A DNA stretch of 64,000 bases from Streptomyces umbrinus (GCF_030817415.1 NZ_JAUSZI010000002.1:7378001-7442000), one strand, 5' to 3'; counted from the stretch's first letter, positions 49,369 through 59,219 are shown. Program-made: numbers and translations. The notes: generated by a model not told the origin, from the letters alone.

Positions 49369-50829
49369 ATGAGCACGCACCGGCGCACGGTCAGTGGCAG
49401 GAACAAGGCGATCGGAGGCGTGGTCGCCGCGGCCGTGGTCGGCGGTGGAGCCCTCGTGTTCTCCGGTACGGCGCAGGCGGCCGGGGTCGGCGCCGCGTAC
49501 ACCAGGACCAGCGACTGGTCGACCGGCTACACCGCGCAGTACGTCGTCACCAACGACACCGGCGCTGCGAAGACGGACTGGACGCTGGAGTTCGACCTGG
49601 CGTCCGGGGCCAAGCTGAGCTCCCTGTGGAACGGCGAGTCGAGCGTGAGCGGCCGGCACGTCACCGTGAAGCCTCCCGCCTGGGACAAGGACGGGCTGGC
49701 CAAGGGCGAGTCGGTGACGGTCGGCTTCGTGGTGAACGGCTCCGGCGCCCCCACCGGCTGTCTCATCGACGACGCCAAGTGCTCGGTCGACGACGGGGCG
49801 ACCCCGGAACCGACCGGCCGCCCGACGGAGACGGGGACGGAGACGCCGAAACCCACCGCGACTCCCACGGCCACCCCCTCCCAGACCGCGAGTCCCACCG
49901 CCTCGCCCTCCGAGTCCACCGACGGCGGCACGGCGGCCACCGCCGGCTTCGCGCCCTACGTCGACACCTCCCTCTACCCCGCCTTCGACCTGGTCGCCGC
50001 CGCGACGGCCACCGGTGTGAAGGACTACAACCTCGCCTTCGTCACGGACGGCGGCGGCTGCACCCCCAAGTGGGGCGGCGTGACGGACCTCGGCACCGAC
50101 GCGGTCGCCGCGCAGATCGGCGCCCTGCGCGCCAAGGGCGGCGACGTCCGCGTCTCCTTCGGCGGGGCGGCCGGCTCGGAACTGGCCCTGAACTGCTCGT
50201 CGGCGGACGCCCTCGCGGCGGCGTACGAGAAGGTGGTGGACGCGTACAAGCTCACGAAGGTCGACTTCGACGTCGAGGGCGGCGCGCTTCCCGACACGGC
50301 GGCGAACACGCGCCGGGCGAAGGCGATAGCCACGCTCCAGGCCGAACACCCGGACCTGGACGTCTCGTTCACCCTCCCCGTCATGCCCGAGGGGCTCACC
50401 CAGGACGGCGTGAACCTGCTCGCCGACGCCAAGTCGAACGGCGTCGGCATCGACACGGTCAACATCATGGCGATGGACTACGGCCCGGCGTACAGCGGCG
50501 ACATGGGCACCTACGCCGAACAGGCCGCGACGGCGACCCAGGCGCAGATCAAGGGAGTTCTGGGCCTGTCCGAGTCCGCGGCCTGGAAGGCGGTCGCCGT
50601 CACCCCGATGATCGGCGTCAACGACGTGGTGACGGAGATCTTCAAGGTCGACGACGCCACCCAGCTCGTGGACTTCGCCAAGGCGAAGGGGATCGGCTGG
50701 CTCTCCATGTGGTCCGCCACCCGCGACAAGCAGTGCCCCGGCGGCACCAAGCCCTCCGCCGACGCGACCTGCAGCTCGATCCTCCAGGACCCCCACGCCT
50801 TCTCGAAGGCCTTCGCCGCCTACAAGTAG
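49369..50829 (+). CDS. Secreted GH18 chitinase-like enzyme with CBM2
   Basis: A 486-residue exported glycosidase. A Sec signal (1-38) is followed by a CBM2-type cellulose/chitin-binding module (about 39-140: AAYTRTSDWSTGYTAQYVV, LWNGESSVSGRHVTVKPPAW, Cys131/138), a Pro/Thr-rich linker (143-188) and a GH18 barrel (192-486). The catalytic DxxDxDxE equivalent is TKVDFDVEG: Asp299, Asp301 and the acid Glu303 are present, but the first Asp of the motif is Thr296. The same loop with Lys/Thr is common in Actinobacteria, so activity is likely. It follows a two-component system and faces bglC. Confidence 0.88.
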   Translation: MSTHRRTVSGRNKAIGGVVAAAVVGGGALVFSGTAQAAGVGAAYTRTSDWSTGYTAQYVVTNDTGAAKTDWTLEFDLASGAKLSSLWNGESSVSGRHVTVKPPAWDKDGLAKGESVTVGFVVNGSGAPTGCLIDDAKCSVDDGATPEPTGRPTETGTETPKPTATPTATPSQTASPTASPSESTDGGTAATAGFAPYVDTSLYPAFDLVAAATATGVKDYNLAFVTDGGGCTPKWGGVTDLGTDAVAAQIGALRAKGGDVRVSFGGAAGSELALNCSSADALAAAYEKVVDAYKLTKVDFDVEGGALPDTAANTRRAKAIATLQAEHPDLDVSFTLPVMPEGLTQDGVNLLADAKSNGVGIDTVNIMAMDYGPAYSGDMGTYAEQAATATQAQIKGVLGLSESAAWKAVAVTPMIGVNDVVTEIFKVDDATQLVDFAKAKGIGWLSMWSATRDKQCPGGTKPSADATCSSILQDPHAFSKAFAAYK

Positions 50830-50926
50830 CCCGACGAGCAGCCCCGTCGGAAGCCCAGGCAGCCATCTCCGCCCGGGGGTCACACGCCCCGGCCGGCCTT
50901 CCCCCCACCCGGCCGGGGTTCGCGGA

Positions 50927-50960
50927 GGGGCGCGGCACTCCCCTCACAGTGCCGCGCCCC
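50927..50960. terminator. Terminator between chitinase gene and bglC
   Basis: A perfect 12-bp stem, 50927-50938 with 50949-50960, loop TCCCCTCACA, between the convergent ends of the chitinase gene (50829) and bglC (50996). Confidence 0.88.
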
Positions 50961-50995
50961 GTCCCCCGCCCGCCGTGTCCCCCCTGGGAGAGGTG

Positions 50996-52426
50996 TTATT
51001 CGGTCGTGTTCGCCGACGGAAGCGCCCCCGTCCGCGCCGCCTCGCCGTACCAGAGGGCGCTCGACTTCGGTGTACGGGCCTGGGTCGCGTAGTCCACGTA
51101 CACCGCGCCGAAGCGCTTGTCGTAGCCGTACGCCCACTCGAAGTTGTCCATCAGGGACCACAGGTAGTAGCCGCGGACGTCCGCGCCGTCGGTGATCGCC
51201 CGGCGTACGGCCGACAGATGGCCGTGGAGATAGGCGATGCGCTCCGGGTCGTGGACGCGGCCGTCCGGGTCCGGCTTGTCGTCGTACGCGGCGCCGTTCT
51301 CGGTGATGTAGAGGGGGAGCCCGGGGGCCTCCGTCGTGTAGCGCATGATCAGCTCGTGCAGGCCCGTCGGGTCGATGGTCCAGCCCATCTCCGTACGCTC
51401 GCCCGGGGTCTGATGGAACATCACGTCGTCCACGCCCGGCCACGGCGAGTGGTCGCTCGCCCCGTGGCCGTCCGCGCGTGGGCCGTCCGTGGCGGTCTCG
51501 GCGGCACCGACCAGCGTCGGCGTGTAGTAGTTGAGGCCGAGCGCGTCCAACGGCTGGTTGATCAGGGCGAGATCGCCGTCCAGGACGTACGACCAGTCCG
51601 TGACCGACGACGTGGCGGTCAGCAGGGTCTCCGGGTACGCGCCGTGCAGCATCGGGCCGTGGAAGATGCCGTTGGCCAGGTCGTCGATGCGCCGGACCGC
51701 CACCAGGTCCGCCGGGTCCTGCGAACGGGGCCTGACCACCGAGGAGTTGAGGCTCACCGCGATGCTGTTGCGGGCCGGCATCGCGGTGCGCAGCGCCGAA
51801 GTCCCGAGCCCGTGCGCCAGGTTGAGGTGGTGCGCGGCACGCAGGGACGCCTCCGGGTCCGTACGGCCAGGGGCGTGCACCCCGGATCCGTATCCCAGGA
51901 ACGCGCTGCACCAGGGCTCGTTGAGCGTGATCCACTGCTCGACGCGGTCGCCCAGCGCCTCGCCGACGATCTGCGCGTACTCGGCGAACCGCAGCGCGGT
52001 GTCGCGCTCGGGCCAGCCGCCCGCGTCCTCCAGCTCCTGGGGGAGGTCCCAGTGGTAGAGGGTGAGCGCGGGCTTGATGTCGTGGGAGAGCAGCTCGTCG
52101 ACCAGGCGGCGGTAGAAGTCCAGGCCGCGCTGGACGGCGGGGCCGCGGCCCGTCGGCTGCACCCGGGACCACGACACGGAGAAGCGGTACGCGGTCAGCC
52201 CGAGCTCCGCCATGAGGGCCACGTCGTCGCGGTACAGGTGGTAGTGGTCGTTGGCGATGTCACCGTTCTCGCCGCCTGCCGTCTTGCCGGGCGTGTGGCT
52301 GAAGGTGTCCCAGATCGAGGGCGTACGGCCGTCCTCCCGCACCGCCCCCTCGATCTGGTACGCGGAGGTGGCCGCGCCCCAGAGAAAGGCGGGAGGGAAG
52401 GTCACGGGCGTTGCGGGCTCAGGCAT
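50996..52426 (-). CDS. bglC: GH1 beta-glucosidase, BglC
   Basis: A 476-residue cytosolic family 1 beta-glucosidase without a signal peptide. The acid/base is in [18 protein letters not shown] and the nucleophile in [16 protein letters not shown]; other family motifs are [15 protein letters not shown], '[10 protein letters not shown]' and [18 protein letters not shown]. It cleaves cellobiose and cello-oligosaccharides brought in by CebEFG; the glucose released feeds glycolysis. It lies 115 bp downstream of cebG and has its own CebR-type site overlapping the start codon. In S. scabies BglC also governs thaxtomin induction by removing the inducer; here there is no thaxtomin context. Confidence 0.93.
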   Translation of the reverse strand: MPEPATPVTFPPAFLWGAATSAYQIEGAVREDGRTPSIWDTFSHTPGKTAGGENGDIANDHYHLYRDDVALMAELGLTAYRFSVSWSRVQPTGRGPAVQRGLDFYRRLVDELLSHDIKPALTLYHWDLPQELEDAGGWPERDTALRFAEYAQIVGEALGDRVEQWITLNEPWCSAFLGYGSGVHAPGRTDPEASLRAAHHLNLAHGLGTSALRTAMPARNSIAVSLNSSVVRPRSQDPADLVAVRRIDDLANGIFHGPMLHGAYPETLLTATSSVTDWSYVLDGDLALINQPLDALGLNYYTPTLVGAAETATDGPRADGHGASDHSPWPGVDDVMFHQTPGERTEMGWTIDPTGLHELIMRYTTEAPGLPLYITENGAAYDDKPDPDGRVHDPERIAYLHGHLSAVRRAITDGADVRGYYLWSLMDNFEWAYGYDKRFGAVYVDYATQARTPKSSALWYGEAARTGALPSANTTE

Positions 52427-52439
52427 GGAAGCGCTCCCA
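52426..52439 (-). promoter_or_regulatory. CebR-type operator overlapping the bglC start codon
   Basis: TGGGAGCGCTTCCA on the minus strand differs from the CebR palindrome TGGGAGCGCTCCCA at one base. Its last base is the A of the bglC ATG, so bound CebR would block initiation directly. Confidence 0.85.
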
Positions 52440-52541
52440 TGGGAGGAAAGGTCGTAGGAGACCTGGGGATATGGGGTCGGAGGGGGGAGAAGGAGGGGCC
52501 GAGGCAGCGGCGGCTCGGCCCCTTCGTCCGGGCGCGGCGGG

Positions 52542-53456
52542 TCAGCCCTTGATCGCGCCCTGCATGATCCCGCCCACGATCTGCTTGCCGAACAGCAGGA
52601 AGGCGATGAGCAGCGGCAGGGTGCCGAGGAGCGCGCCCGCCATGATCACCGCCTGGTCGGGGACGTAGCCGGTGCCGAGCGAGTTGAGGGCCACCTGCAC
52701 GGTGGGGTTCTGCTGGTTGAGCGCGATGATCGGCCACAGGAAGTCGTTCCAGGCCATCACGAACGTCAGCAGCCCGAGCACGGCCATCGCCGGCCGCGCC
52801 GCCGGGAAGACGACGTGCCACACGACGCGCAGACTGCTCGCGCCGTCGACCCGCGCCGCCTCGATCAGCTCGCTGGGCAGCGCCTGTACCAGGTACTGCC
52901 GCATGAAGAACGTACCGAAGGCGCTGACCAGGGTGGGCAGGACGACCGTCTGCAGCTGGTTGGACCAGCCCAGCTCGCTCATCCACAAGTACAGCGGTAC
53001 GACCGCCAGTTGCGGCGGGATCATCATCGTGCCGATGGTCAGCAGCAGCAGAAGGCTGGAGAACCTGAACCGCAGCTTGGCGAAGGCGAACCCGGCGAGC
53101 GTGGAGAACAGGACCGTACCGACGGTGATGGTCCCGGCGACGATCGTGCTGTTGAGCATCGCGGTGCCGAGGGCCGCCTCGTTCCACGCGGCCTCGAGGT
53201 TCTTGAACAGGTTCCCGCCGATCCACAGCGGCGGTGGCGTCTCGGCGAGCCGCTGGTTGGTGCGCGAGGCCGCGACCACCGTCCACAGCAGCGGCGCCAG
53301 CGACACGAGGGCGAAGACGGCCAGGACGACATACGTGACCGGCCCCGCGTGCAGTTGCTTGCCGGCGCCGAGCAGCCGGCGGCGCCCGGTGCCGCCCGGG
53401 CCGCTCTTCTCCACCGCATCCTTCACCTGAGGTGGTGTCAGTTCACGTGTGGTCAT
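52542..53456 (-). CDS. cebG: CebG-like sugar ABC permease
   Basis: A 304-residue inner-membrane permease with six predicted helices. The EAA loop is [20 protein letters not shown], and '[17 protein letters not shown]'-like segments (here [18 protein letters not shown]) are typical of CUT1 permeases. The N-terminal 35 residues are a basic cytosolic extension. ATG 53456 overlaps the stop of cebF (ATGA). It pairs with CebF to move cellobiose and cellotriose. Confidence 0.92.
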   Translation of the reverse strand: MTTRELTPPQVKDAVEKSGPGGTGRRRLLGAGKQLHAGPVTYVVLAVFALVSLAPLLWTVVAASRTNQRLAETPPPLWIGGNLFKNLEAAWNEAALGTAMLNSTIVAGTITVGTVLFSTLAGFAFAKLRFRFSSLLLLLTIGTMMIPPQLAVVPLYLWMSELGWSNQLQTVVLPTLVSAFGTFFMRQYLVQALPSELIEAARVDGASSLRVVWHVVFPAARPAMAVLGLLTFVMAWNDFLWPIIALNQQNPTVQVALNSLGTGYVPDQAVIMAGALLGTLPLLIAFLLFGKQIVGGIMQGAIKG

Positions 53457-54481
53457 TGTGACTTCCTCAGCCGTCGGGTGATCAGCAGGTTGACCGCGGC
53501 GACGATCAGCAGGATCAGGAACATCGTCCAGGCGATCGCGGACGCCTTGCCGAGGTTGCCGATGATCCAGCCCTGGTCGTACATGTACAGGCCGAGCGTC
53601 TGGTACTGGTGCTCGGAGCCGCCCTTGGAGCCGCTGGCCCCGCCGAACAGGAGCGGCTCACCGAACAGCTGCGTCGCGCCGATCGTGGAGACGACCACCG
53701 TGAACAGGATCGTCGGCCGCAGCATCGGGATCGTCACATGGCGGAACTGCTGCCAGCGGCCGGCGCCGTCCAGGGCCGCCGACTCGTACAGGTCGGAGGG
53801 GATCGCCTGCATCGCCGCGAGGTAGATCAGGGCGTTGTAGCCGGTCCACCGCCAGATCACGATCGAGGAGACGGCGAACTGCGAACCCCAGGTGGACTCA
53901 CGCCAGTTGACCGGGTCGACCCCGACGAAGCCCAGCAGCCAGTTGATCATGCCGCCGTCCCAGGAGTACAGCAGCACGAACACCAGGGTCGCCGCCGCCA
54001 CCGAGGTGGCGTACGGGGTGAGCATCACTACCCGCCACATGGTCGAGCCGCGCAGTTTGTAGTTGAGCAGGTGCGCGATGCCGATCGCCATGACCAGCTG
54101 CGGCACGGTCGAGATCACACCGATGGTGAAGGTGTTCTGCAGCGCCCCCCAGAAGAAGTCCGAGGACATCAGGTTCTTGTAGTTGTCCAGGCCCACCCAG
54201 GTCTGCTGGTCCAGGTTGGACAGCTGCACGTTGTGCAGCGAGTACCAGGCCGTATACAGCAGCGGGACGAGCCCGAAGGCGCCGAAGAAGATGAAGAAGG
54301 GGGCGATGAACGCGTACGGCGACGCCTTCATGTCCCAGCGGTACAGCCGGCTGCGCCAGGAGTCGGGGCCCGGGGGCGGTGTACCGCGACCGTGAGCACG
54401 GCGCGCCGCGCCCGGCTGGGAGCCGGGCGCGGCGTCGGCGCTCGACGCGGATTGCGCGAGAGCCTGCTTGGAGCTGGTCAC
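53453..54481 (-). CDS. cebF: CebF-like sugar ABC permease
   Basis: A 342-residue CUT1 permease with six helices after a hydrophilic N-terminus of about 60 residues. The EAA motif is DLYESAALDGAGRWQQFRHV; FAPFFIFFGAFGLVPLLYTAWYSL (partial) marks the first helix. GTG 54481 overlaps the cebE stop (GTGA). An ATP-binding subunit is not encoded here; the general Streptomyces ATPase MsiK, encoded elsewhere, is known to serve CUT1 importers of this type. Confidence 0.92.
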   Translation of the reverse strand: MTSSKQALAQSASSADAAPGSQPGAARRAHGRGTPPPGPDSWRSRLYRWDMKASPYAFIAPFFIFFGAFGLVPLLYTAWYSLHNVQLSNLDQQTWVGLDNYKNLMSSDFFWGALQNTFTIGVISTVPQLVMAIGIAHLLNYKLRGSTMWRVVMLTPYATSVAAATLVFVLLYSWDGGMINWLLGFVGVDPVNWRESTWGSQFAVSSIVIWRWTGYNALIYLAAMQAIPSDLYESAALDGAGRWQQFRHVTIPMLRPTILFTVVVSTIGATQLFGEPLLFGGASGSKGGSEHQYQTLGLYMYDQGWIIGNLGKASAIAWTMFLILLIVAAVNLLITRRLRKSQ

Positions 54482-55800
54482 TGGCCGAGCACGTCCTTGA
54501 TCTCCTTGTTGGCCGCGTCCCAGCCCTGGTCAGGGGTCTTGCCCTTCTGCTCGACCTGCAGGATGCCGATGTCCGTGATGGCGGTGCCGATCGGCTGGTC
54601 CTTGACGCCGAAGATCTGCGTCGGGATGGTCTTCGCCGAGTCGGAGAAGATCTGCGTGATCGGCGCGTTCGAGAAGAACGCCGTCGTGGCGGCCTGCGGC
54701 TTCAGACTCGGGTACGCAGCCGGGATCGACGGGAAGCTCGCCTGCTTGGCGAAGACCTTCGCCTGCTGCTCGGGAGCGGTCAGCCACTTCGCCAGGGCGA
54801 TGGCCTCCTTCTGGTGCTTGCCCGCCGTGGGCACACCGACGAACGCACCACCCCAGTTGGCCGCGGTGGGTGCCGCCGCGATGTCCCACTTGCCCTTGCC
54901 GGCGTCACCGGACTTCTCCTGGATGTAGCCGATCATCCAGGCGGGGCAGGCCACCGTCGCGAACTTGGCGTTGGCGAAGGCCTGGTCCCACGGCTTGTCG
55001 AACTGCTTCAGCTTCGCCGACATGTCACTGGTCGCCACCTCCATCGAGGCGTCCCAGGCCTTCTTCACCCCTGTGGACTTGTCCCAGATGACGTTGCCGT
55101 CCTTGTCGTAGTAGCGCTGGCTCTCGCCACCGAGCGCCGCGTTGTAGACCGAGGAGGCGGAGTCAACGAACTTGGTGCCCTTGGGCGCCTTCTTCATGTA
55201 CTCCTTGCCGACGTCCACGTACTTGGACCAGTCGCCCTTCCACTGCTCGGCGAGCTTGGTGCGGTCCGTCTCCAGACCTGCCGCCTTGAAGAGGTCCTTG
55301 CGGTAGCAGACCGCCATCGGGCCGATGTCGGTGCCGAGCCCGATGGTCTTGCCGTCCTTGGTGGTGGCCTGCGCCGTCTTCCAGTCCAGCCACTGGGACT
55401 TGTCGACCTCCTTGCCGAGGTCGACGAACTTGTCGGCCTGCGTCTGCACCGCCTCGGCGATGTTGCCGATCTCGATCGCCTGGATGTCGTCGGTACCGGA
55501 ACCGGCCTGCAGACGGGTGAGCGTCTTCGGCCAGTACACGTCGGTACGGGTCGTGACGTTCTCCTTGATGGTGATGTCCGGGTTCTTCTTCATGTACTCG
55601 TCGTAGAGGCCGGCCTGCTTGTAGCCGAAGACACCGAAGGTGCCGATGGTGAGCGTGGTCTTGCCACCGCCGCTACCGCCGTCCGAGTTCGACGAGCCGT
55701 CGTCCGAGTCCTCGGCGCAGCCGGCAAGCAGCCCCGTCGTCAGCGCGGCGACGGCCGCGAGGGCCATCAGCCTGCGGGACCCGCGGGTACTCGTGCGCAT
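54478..55800 (-). CDS. cebE: CebE-like cello-oligosaccharide-binding lipoprotein
   Basis: A 440-residue extracellular solute-binding lipoprotein. The lipobox LLAGC gives Cys28. The mature protein has an Ser/Asp/Gly-rich linker and then the family 1 fold: TIGTFGVFGYKQAGLYDEYM, 'QAGSGTDDIQAIEIGNIAEA', 'GTDIGPMAVCYRKDLFKAAG' and 'ATVACPAWMIGYIQEKSGD'. It matches CebE of Streptomyces, which binds cellobiose and cellotriose. ATG 55800 with CAGGAGG. The operon promoter upstream carries a perfect CebR palindrome (55915-55930). It heads the cebEFG-bglC operon. Confidence 0.93.
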   Translation of the reverse strand: MRTSTRGSRRLMALAAVAALTTGLLAGCAEDSDDGSSNSDGGSGGGKTTLTIGTFGVFGYKQAGLYDEYMKKNPDITIKENVTTRTDVYWPKTLTRLQAGSGTDDIQAIEIGNIAEAVQTQADKFVDLGKEVDKSQWLDWKTAQATTKDGKTIGLGTDIGPMAVCYRKDLFKAAGLETDRTKLAEQWKGDWSKYVDVGKEYMKKAPKGTKFVDSASSVYNAALGGESQRYYDKDGNVIWDKSTGVKKAWDASMEVATSDMSAKLKQFDKPWDQAFANAKFATVACPAWMIGYIQEKSGDAGKGKWDIAAAPTAANWGGAFVGVPTAGKHQKEAIALAKWLTAPEQQAKVFAKQASFPSIPAAYPSLKPQAATTAFFSNAPITQIFSDSAKTIPTQIFGVKDQPIGTAITDIGILQVEQKGKTPDQGWDAANKEIKDVLGQ

Positions 55801-56339
55801 TGCGTCCTCCTGTTGCCTGACGTGCCGACCCCCCGGCCAACTGCATTGTTGGGCCCGTTAGTTCACGCTGCGGCTCGGGCGGGGAACGTGCGGGATGTGT
55901 ATGTGTCAGGTACTGTGGGAGCGCTCCCACAGGTGATGTGTTGAAGGTTCGTCGCTCGGCGCGGGGGTGTCAAGGGAGAGGGCATAGAGATATGTCTTCA
56001 GTTATCGGGCTGTTAGCTAACGAAGGTTGGGTTCGGGAGAGTAGGTCTCCGACGGTTTCGGGACGGCCTCGGGAAGGCGCCGGATCGGCCTCGGAGTGGC
56101 TCCGCCGCGGACGGGTCGCGGGCGCGTCCAGGACGCGGCATGGACGCGGCGCGGCTCTGGGGTGGCGCTCGCGGCGGAGTGCCGGGGGAGTACGACCGGG
56201 GTGCCGGCCGGGGGGGGGCCGGGGTGCCGGGAAGTACGGCCGGAGCGCGGAGGCCCGGACTCCGGGCGCCCGGTGCCGATCACGACTGTTACATTCCAGG
56301 CCAAGCACGGTGAGAGCCGTGCCGGACGGGAGGCGGACC
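55801..56339. other. cebE-cebR divergent spacer
   Basis: 539 bp between divergent genes. The half near cebE holds the perfect CebR operator; the half near cebR includes an AT-rich patch with the palindrome GTTAGCTAAC (56012-56021), then a G-rich low-complexity stretch (56100-56230). The cebR leader may be over 300 nt. Confidence 0.6.
55915..55930. promoter_or_regulatory. Perfect CebR operator upstream of cebE
   Basis: GTGGGAGCGCTCCCAC is a 16-base perfect palindrome containing the 14-base CebR box TGGGAGCGCTCCCA. It is 115 bp upstream of the cebE ATG and on the other side of it lies cebR. CebR represses in the absence of cello-oligosaccharides. Confidence 0.92.
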
Positions 56340-57395
56340 ATGGCAGTCCACGGAGCGCGTAGCCGGAGCGGCGGACGGCCGACCCTCGAAGAGGTCGCCG
56401 CGCGCGCCGGTGTGGGCCGCGGCACGGTCTCCCGCGTGATCAACGGCTCCCCGCGGGTCAGCGACGCCACCCGCGCGGCCGTCGAGGCGGCGGTCGCGGA
56501 GCTGGGATACGTACCCAACACGGCGGCCCGAGCCCTCGCCGCCAACCGTACGGACGCGATCGCCCTGGTCGTCCCCGAGCCCGAGACCCGCTTCTTCGCC
56601 GAGCCGTACTTCTCCGACATGCTGCGCGGAGTGGGCGCGGCGCTCTCCGACACCGAGCTGCAGCTCCTGCTGATCTTCGCGGGCAGCGACCGGGAGCGGC
56701 GCCGGCTGGCCCAGTACCTGGCGGCGCACCGGGTGGACGGGGTCCTGCTGGTCTCGGTCCACGCGGACGACCCGCTGCCCGACCTGCTGGCCCAGCTGGA
56801 GATCCCGGCGGTGATCAGCGGCCGGCGCTCGGCCGACGAGACCCTGCCGTCGGTGGACTCGGACAACTTCGGCGGCGGCCGTTTCGCGGTGGAACACCTG
56901 ATCGCCCAGGGCCGGCAGACCATAGCCCACCTGGCGGGACGCCTCGACGTGTTCGGTGCCCAGCGCCGTGTCGACGGCTACCGCGAGGCGCTGCGCGAGG
57001 CGGGGCGCGAGGTCGACGACCGGCTCATCGTCCCCGGTGACTTCACGGAGGAGGGCGGCCGCCGGGCGATGAAGGAGCTGCTCGCCGTCTGCCCGACCCT
57101 GGACGCGGTCTTCGCCGGCTCCGACGTGATGGCGGCCGGCGCCCGCCAGGTCCTGCGCGAGGCGGGCCGCCGCATACCCGACGACGTGGCCCTCGTCGGC
57201 TACGACGACTCGGCCATCGCCCGCCACATGGACCCGCCCCTGACGAGCGTGCGCCAGCCGATCGAGGACATGGGCCGCGCGATGCTCGACCTCCTGATCG
57301 ACGAGATCGCGGACCGCCGCCCGGCGGTGTCCCGGGGGCTGGAGAGGCGACAGCTGGTTCTTCCCACGGAACTGGTGGCGCGGGCGTCTTCGTAG
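56340..57395 (+). CDS. cebR: CebR, LacI-family repressor of cellulose utilisation
   Basis: A 351-residue LacI/PurR regulator. The helix-turn-helix is TLEEVAARAGVGRGTVSRVI (residues about 15-34) with hinge 'VPNTAARALA'. The periplasmic-binding-like effector domain (about 70-345) contains ALVVPEPETRFFAEPYFSDM, LVSVHADDPLPDLL, 'DNFGGGRFAVEHLI' and 'IPDDVALVGYDDSAIARHMDPPLTSVRQP' (partial). ATG 56340 follows GGGAGG. It is divergent from cebE and expected to repress cebEFG and bglC, with cellobiose as inducer. Confidence 0.93.
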   Translation: MAVHGARSRSGGRPTLEEVAARAGVGRGTVSRVINGSPRVSDATRAAVEAAVAELGYVPNTAARALAANRTDAIALVVPEPETRFFAEPYFSDMLRGVGAALSDTELQLLLIFAGSDRERRRLAQYLAAHRVDGVLLVSVHADDPLPDLLAQLEIPAVISGRRSADETLPSVDSDNFGGGRFAVEHLIAQGRQTIAHLAGRLDVFGAQRRVDGYREALREAGREVDDRLIVPGDFTEEGGRRAMKELLAVCPTLDAVFAGSDVMAAGARQVLREAGRRIPDDVALVGYDDSAIARHMDPPLTSVRQPIEDMGRAMLDLLIDEIADRRPAVSRGLERRQLVLPTELVARASS

Positions 57396-57443
57396 GGGAG
57401 GGGACGGTTTCCCGGGTCGTGCAGATCCTCGGGTGGTGCCGCC

Positions 57444-58205
57444 CTACCGGGTGAGGGACCACACCGCCCAGGCGACCAGGCCCGCGCCGACGAGCACCAT
57501 CGCGGCGGACACCGACCGAGGCAGCGGCTTCCGGGACCGGGGCCGCGGCCGTGTCCGCAGTCGCGGCTGTGACTGTGGCTGTGGTTGTGCCGGGCCCGCG
57601 CCCGGAGGTCCGGCAGGGGTCGGTCGGCCGTACGCCCCCGTCTGCACGGGCGGTTGAAACGGAGCCACCCGCGGGTGCCGGGCGTCCCAACTCCCGTTCT
57701 CGTACCGCTGTTCCAGCATTCCGGTGGCCGACCTCCGCCACCGGACTCCCGCCGCGTCCGTGAACTGCACGACACCGAGGGCGGGTTGGGAGGGATGGGC
57801 GGGACCGAGGCTCGTGTCGCTCGTGGGCAGCAGGGCGCTGACGCTCTCCCCGGCGTGCAGCAGTCCGCCGGTGAGGGTCGTGGGGAGCGGCCGGCCGTCG
57901 TAGTGCAGAGCGACGTCCCTGACCGGCTGGTCGCTCCCGTTCGTAGCCTGAAGACTCCAGCCGACCCACTGCTCGGCCAGCGGCGACGGCCGGCTCCTCA
58001 TCACCACCTGCACCAGGGATGCCTGCACCACCTCCGCCCGCCGCTCGGCCTCCAGCGCGAGCTCCCGCTCCCGCTCCTCGACCTCCCGGGCCATGGCCGC
58101 CACCCGCGCCGACTCCCGCACGGAGTGCCGATGCCCGGCATAGCTCGTGACCAGCCCCGCCACCCCGACAACGACCCCGACCACTCCGACGACTGCCTCC
58201 AGCAT
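57444..58205 (-). CDS. Membrane protein with coiled coil, unknown function
   Basis: A 253-residue protein. An N-terminal membrane helix (about 3-21) is followed by a basic/acidic coiled coil (VRESARVAAMAREVEERERE, about 28-60), then a beta-rich domain with 'WSLQATNGSDQPVRDVALHYDGRPL' (partial), a Pro/Gln/Arg-rich linker and a second hydrophobic helix at the C-terminus (about 232-249). No recognised family; it may be a bitopic or hairpin membrane protein with a cytosolic middle. ATG 58205; start uncertain. It lies between cebR and tRNA-His. Confidence 0.65.
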   Translation of the reverse strand: MLEAVVGVVGVVVGVAGLVTSYAGHRHSVRESARVAAMAREVEERERELALEAERRAEVVQASLVQVVMRSRPSPLAEQWVGWSLQATNGSDQPVRDVALHYDGRPLPTTLTGGLLHAGESVSALLPTSDTSLGPAHPSQPALGVVQFTDAAGVRWRRSATGMLEQRYENGSWDARHPRVAPFQPPVQTGAYGRPTPAGPPGAGPAQPQPQSQPRLRTRPRPRSRKPLPRSVSAAMVLVGAGLVAWAVWSLTR

Positions 58206-58302
58206 GCTCGTAACTGTGACGGGGTGCGGGAGGGGCAGTCCAGTAGCACCGGGGAATCCGATCAGCCCGGTGGCCGAGTAGTGCCGAGTGGTGCGGGAAA
58301 CG

Positions 58303-58340
58303 CCTGAGGGCCGGTCCGCTTTCGCGGACCGGCCCTCAGG
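58303..58340 (-). terminator. Terminator of tRNA-His
   Basis: A perfect 17-bp stem, 58303-58319 with 58324-58340, loop TTTC, nine bases beyond the tRNA 3' end. Confidence 0.92.
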
Positions 58341-58348
58341 ACCTTCAG

Positions 58349-58422
58349 GGTGAGTGACGGGACTTGAACCCGCGGCATCCTGGACCACAACCAGGTGCTC
58401 TACCAGCTGAGCTACACCCACC
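58349..58422 (-). tRNA. tRNA-His (GTG)
   Basis: The reverse strand has acceptor GTGGGTG with CACTCAC (one G-U), an extra G at -1 opposite C73 (tRNA-His identity), D-arm TAGCTCAGCTGGTAGAGCA, anticodon loop TTGTGGT (anticodon GTG) and T-arm CGGGTTCAAGTCCCG. CCA is not encoded. In Streptomyces this tRNA sits beside orn. Confidence 0.95.
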
Positions 58423-58515
58423 ATGACCGGGTTGGTTCTCCGAGTGGTTCACCGACCGGCCGAGAAAAAGTGTACAGGGTCCGAAGGGGTGCTCGCGCCC
58501 GTGTTTCGGTGGGGG

Positions 58516-59118
58516 TTATCCCGCAGGTAGGACGTGCTTCGAGGCGATGCTGCGGGCCGTCTCCGAGTCGGGGCCGGGCTGCGGGACGAAGATCGCCTCG
58601 CGGTAGTAGCGGAGCTCCGCGATGGATTCGCGGATGTCGGCGAGCGCGCGGTGGTTGCCGTTCTTCTCCGGGCTGTTGAAGTACGCCCGGGGGTACCAGC
58701 GACGCGCCAGCTCCTTGACGGAGGAGACGTCCACGATGCGGTAGTGGAGGTACTCCTCAAGGGTCGCCATGTCACGGAGGAGGAAGCCGCGGTCCGTGCC
58801 GACCGAGTTCCCGCACAGCGGGGCCTTGCCCGGTTCCTTGACGTGCTCACGGATATAGGTGAGGACCTGCTCCTCCGCGTCCGCCAGGGTCGTGCCACCG
58901 GCCAGTTCGGAGAGGAGGCCGGAGGACGTGTGCATCTGGCGCACCACGTCCGGCATCGTCTCCAGCGAGGCGTCCGGCGGGCGGATCACGATGTCCACCC
59001 CCTCGCCGAGTACGTTCAGCTCAGAGTCGGTCACCAGCGCGGCCACCTCGATGAGCGCGTCGTCCGACAGCGAGAGACCGGTCATCTCGCAGTCGATCCA
59101 CACCATGCGATCGTTCAT
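58516..59118 (-). CDS. orn: Oligoribonuclease
   Basis: A 200-residue DEDDh 3'-5' exoribonuclease that degrades 2-5-mer RNA and pGpG, the last step of c-di-GMP turnover. Active-site residues are Asp9 and Glu11 in VWIDCEMTG, Asp109 in [11 protein letters not shown], His156 and Asp161 in NHRALADI. Length is near the family norm (about 180-200). ATG 59118. In S. coelicolor and S. griseus the gene lies directly downstream of adpA, as here; a readthrough from adpA is interrupted by a strong hairpin (59220-59258), so orn probably has its own promoter. Confidence 0.95.
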   Translation of the reverse strand: MNDRMVWIDCEMTGLSLSDDALIEVAALVTDSELNVLGEGVDIVIRPPDASLETMPDVVRQMHTSSGLLSELAGGTTLADAEEQVLTYIREHVKEPGKAPLCGNSVGTDRGFLLRDMATLEEYLHYRIVDVSSVKELARRWYPRAYFNSPEKNGNHRALADIRESIAELRYYREAIFVPQPGPDSETARSIASKHVLPAG

Positions 59119-59219
59119 GGGTTCACCCTACGGCCCGCTCTCGCGCCCGGGCAGGCCCGGGACCTCGGCAGTCGGCATCGATGTCGGTACCGATGACGGT
59201 ACCGATGACGGACAAAAAC

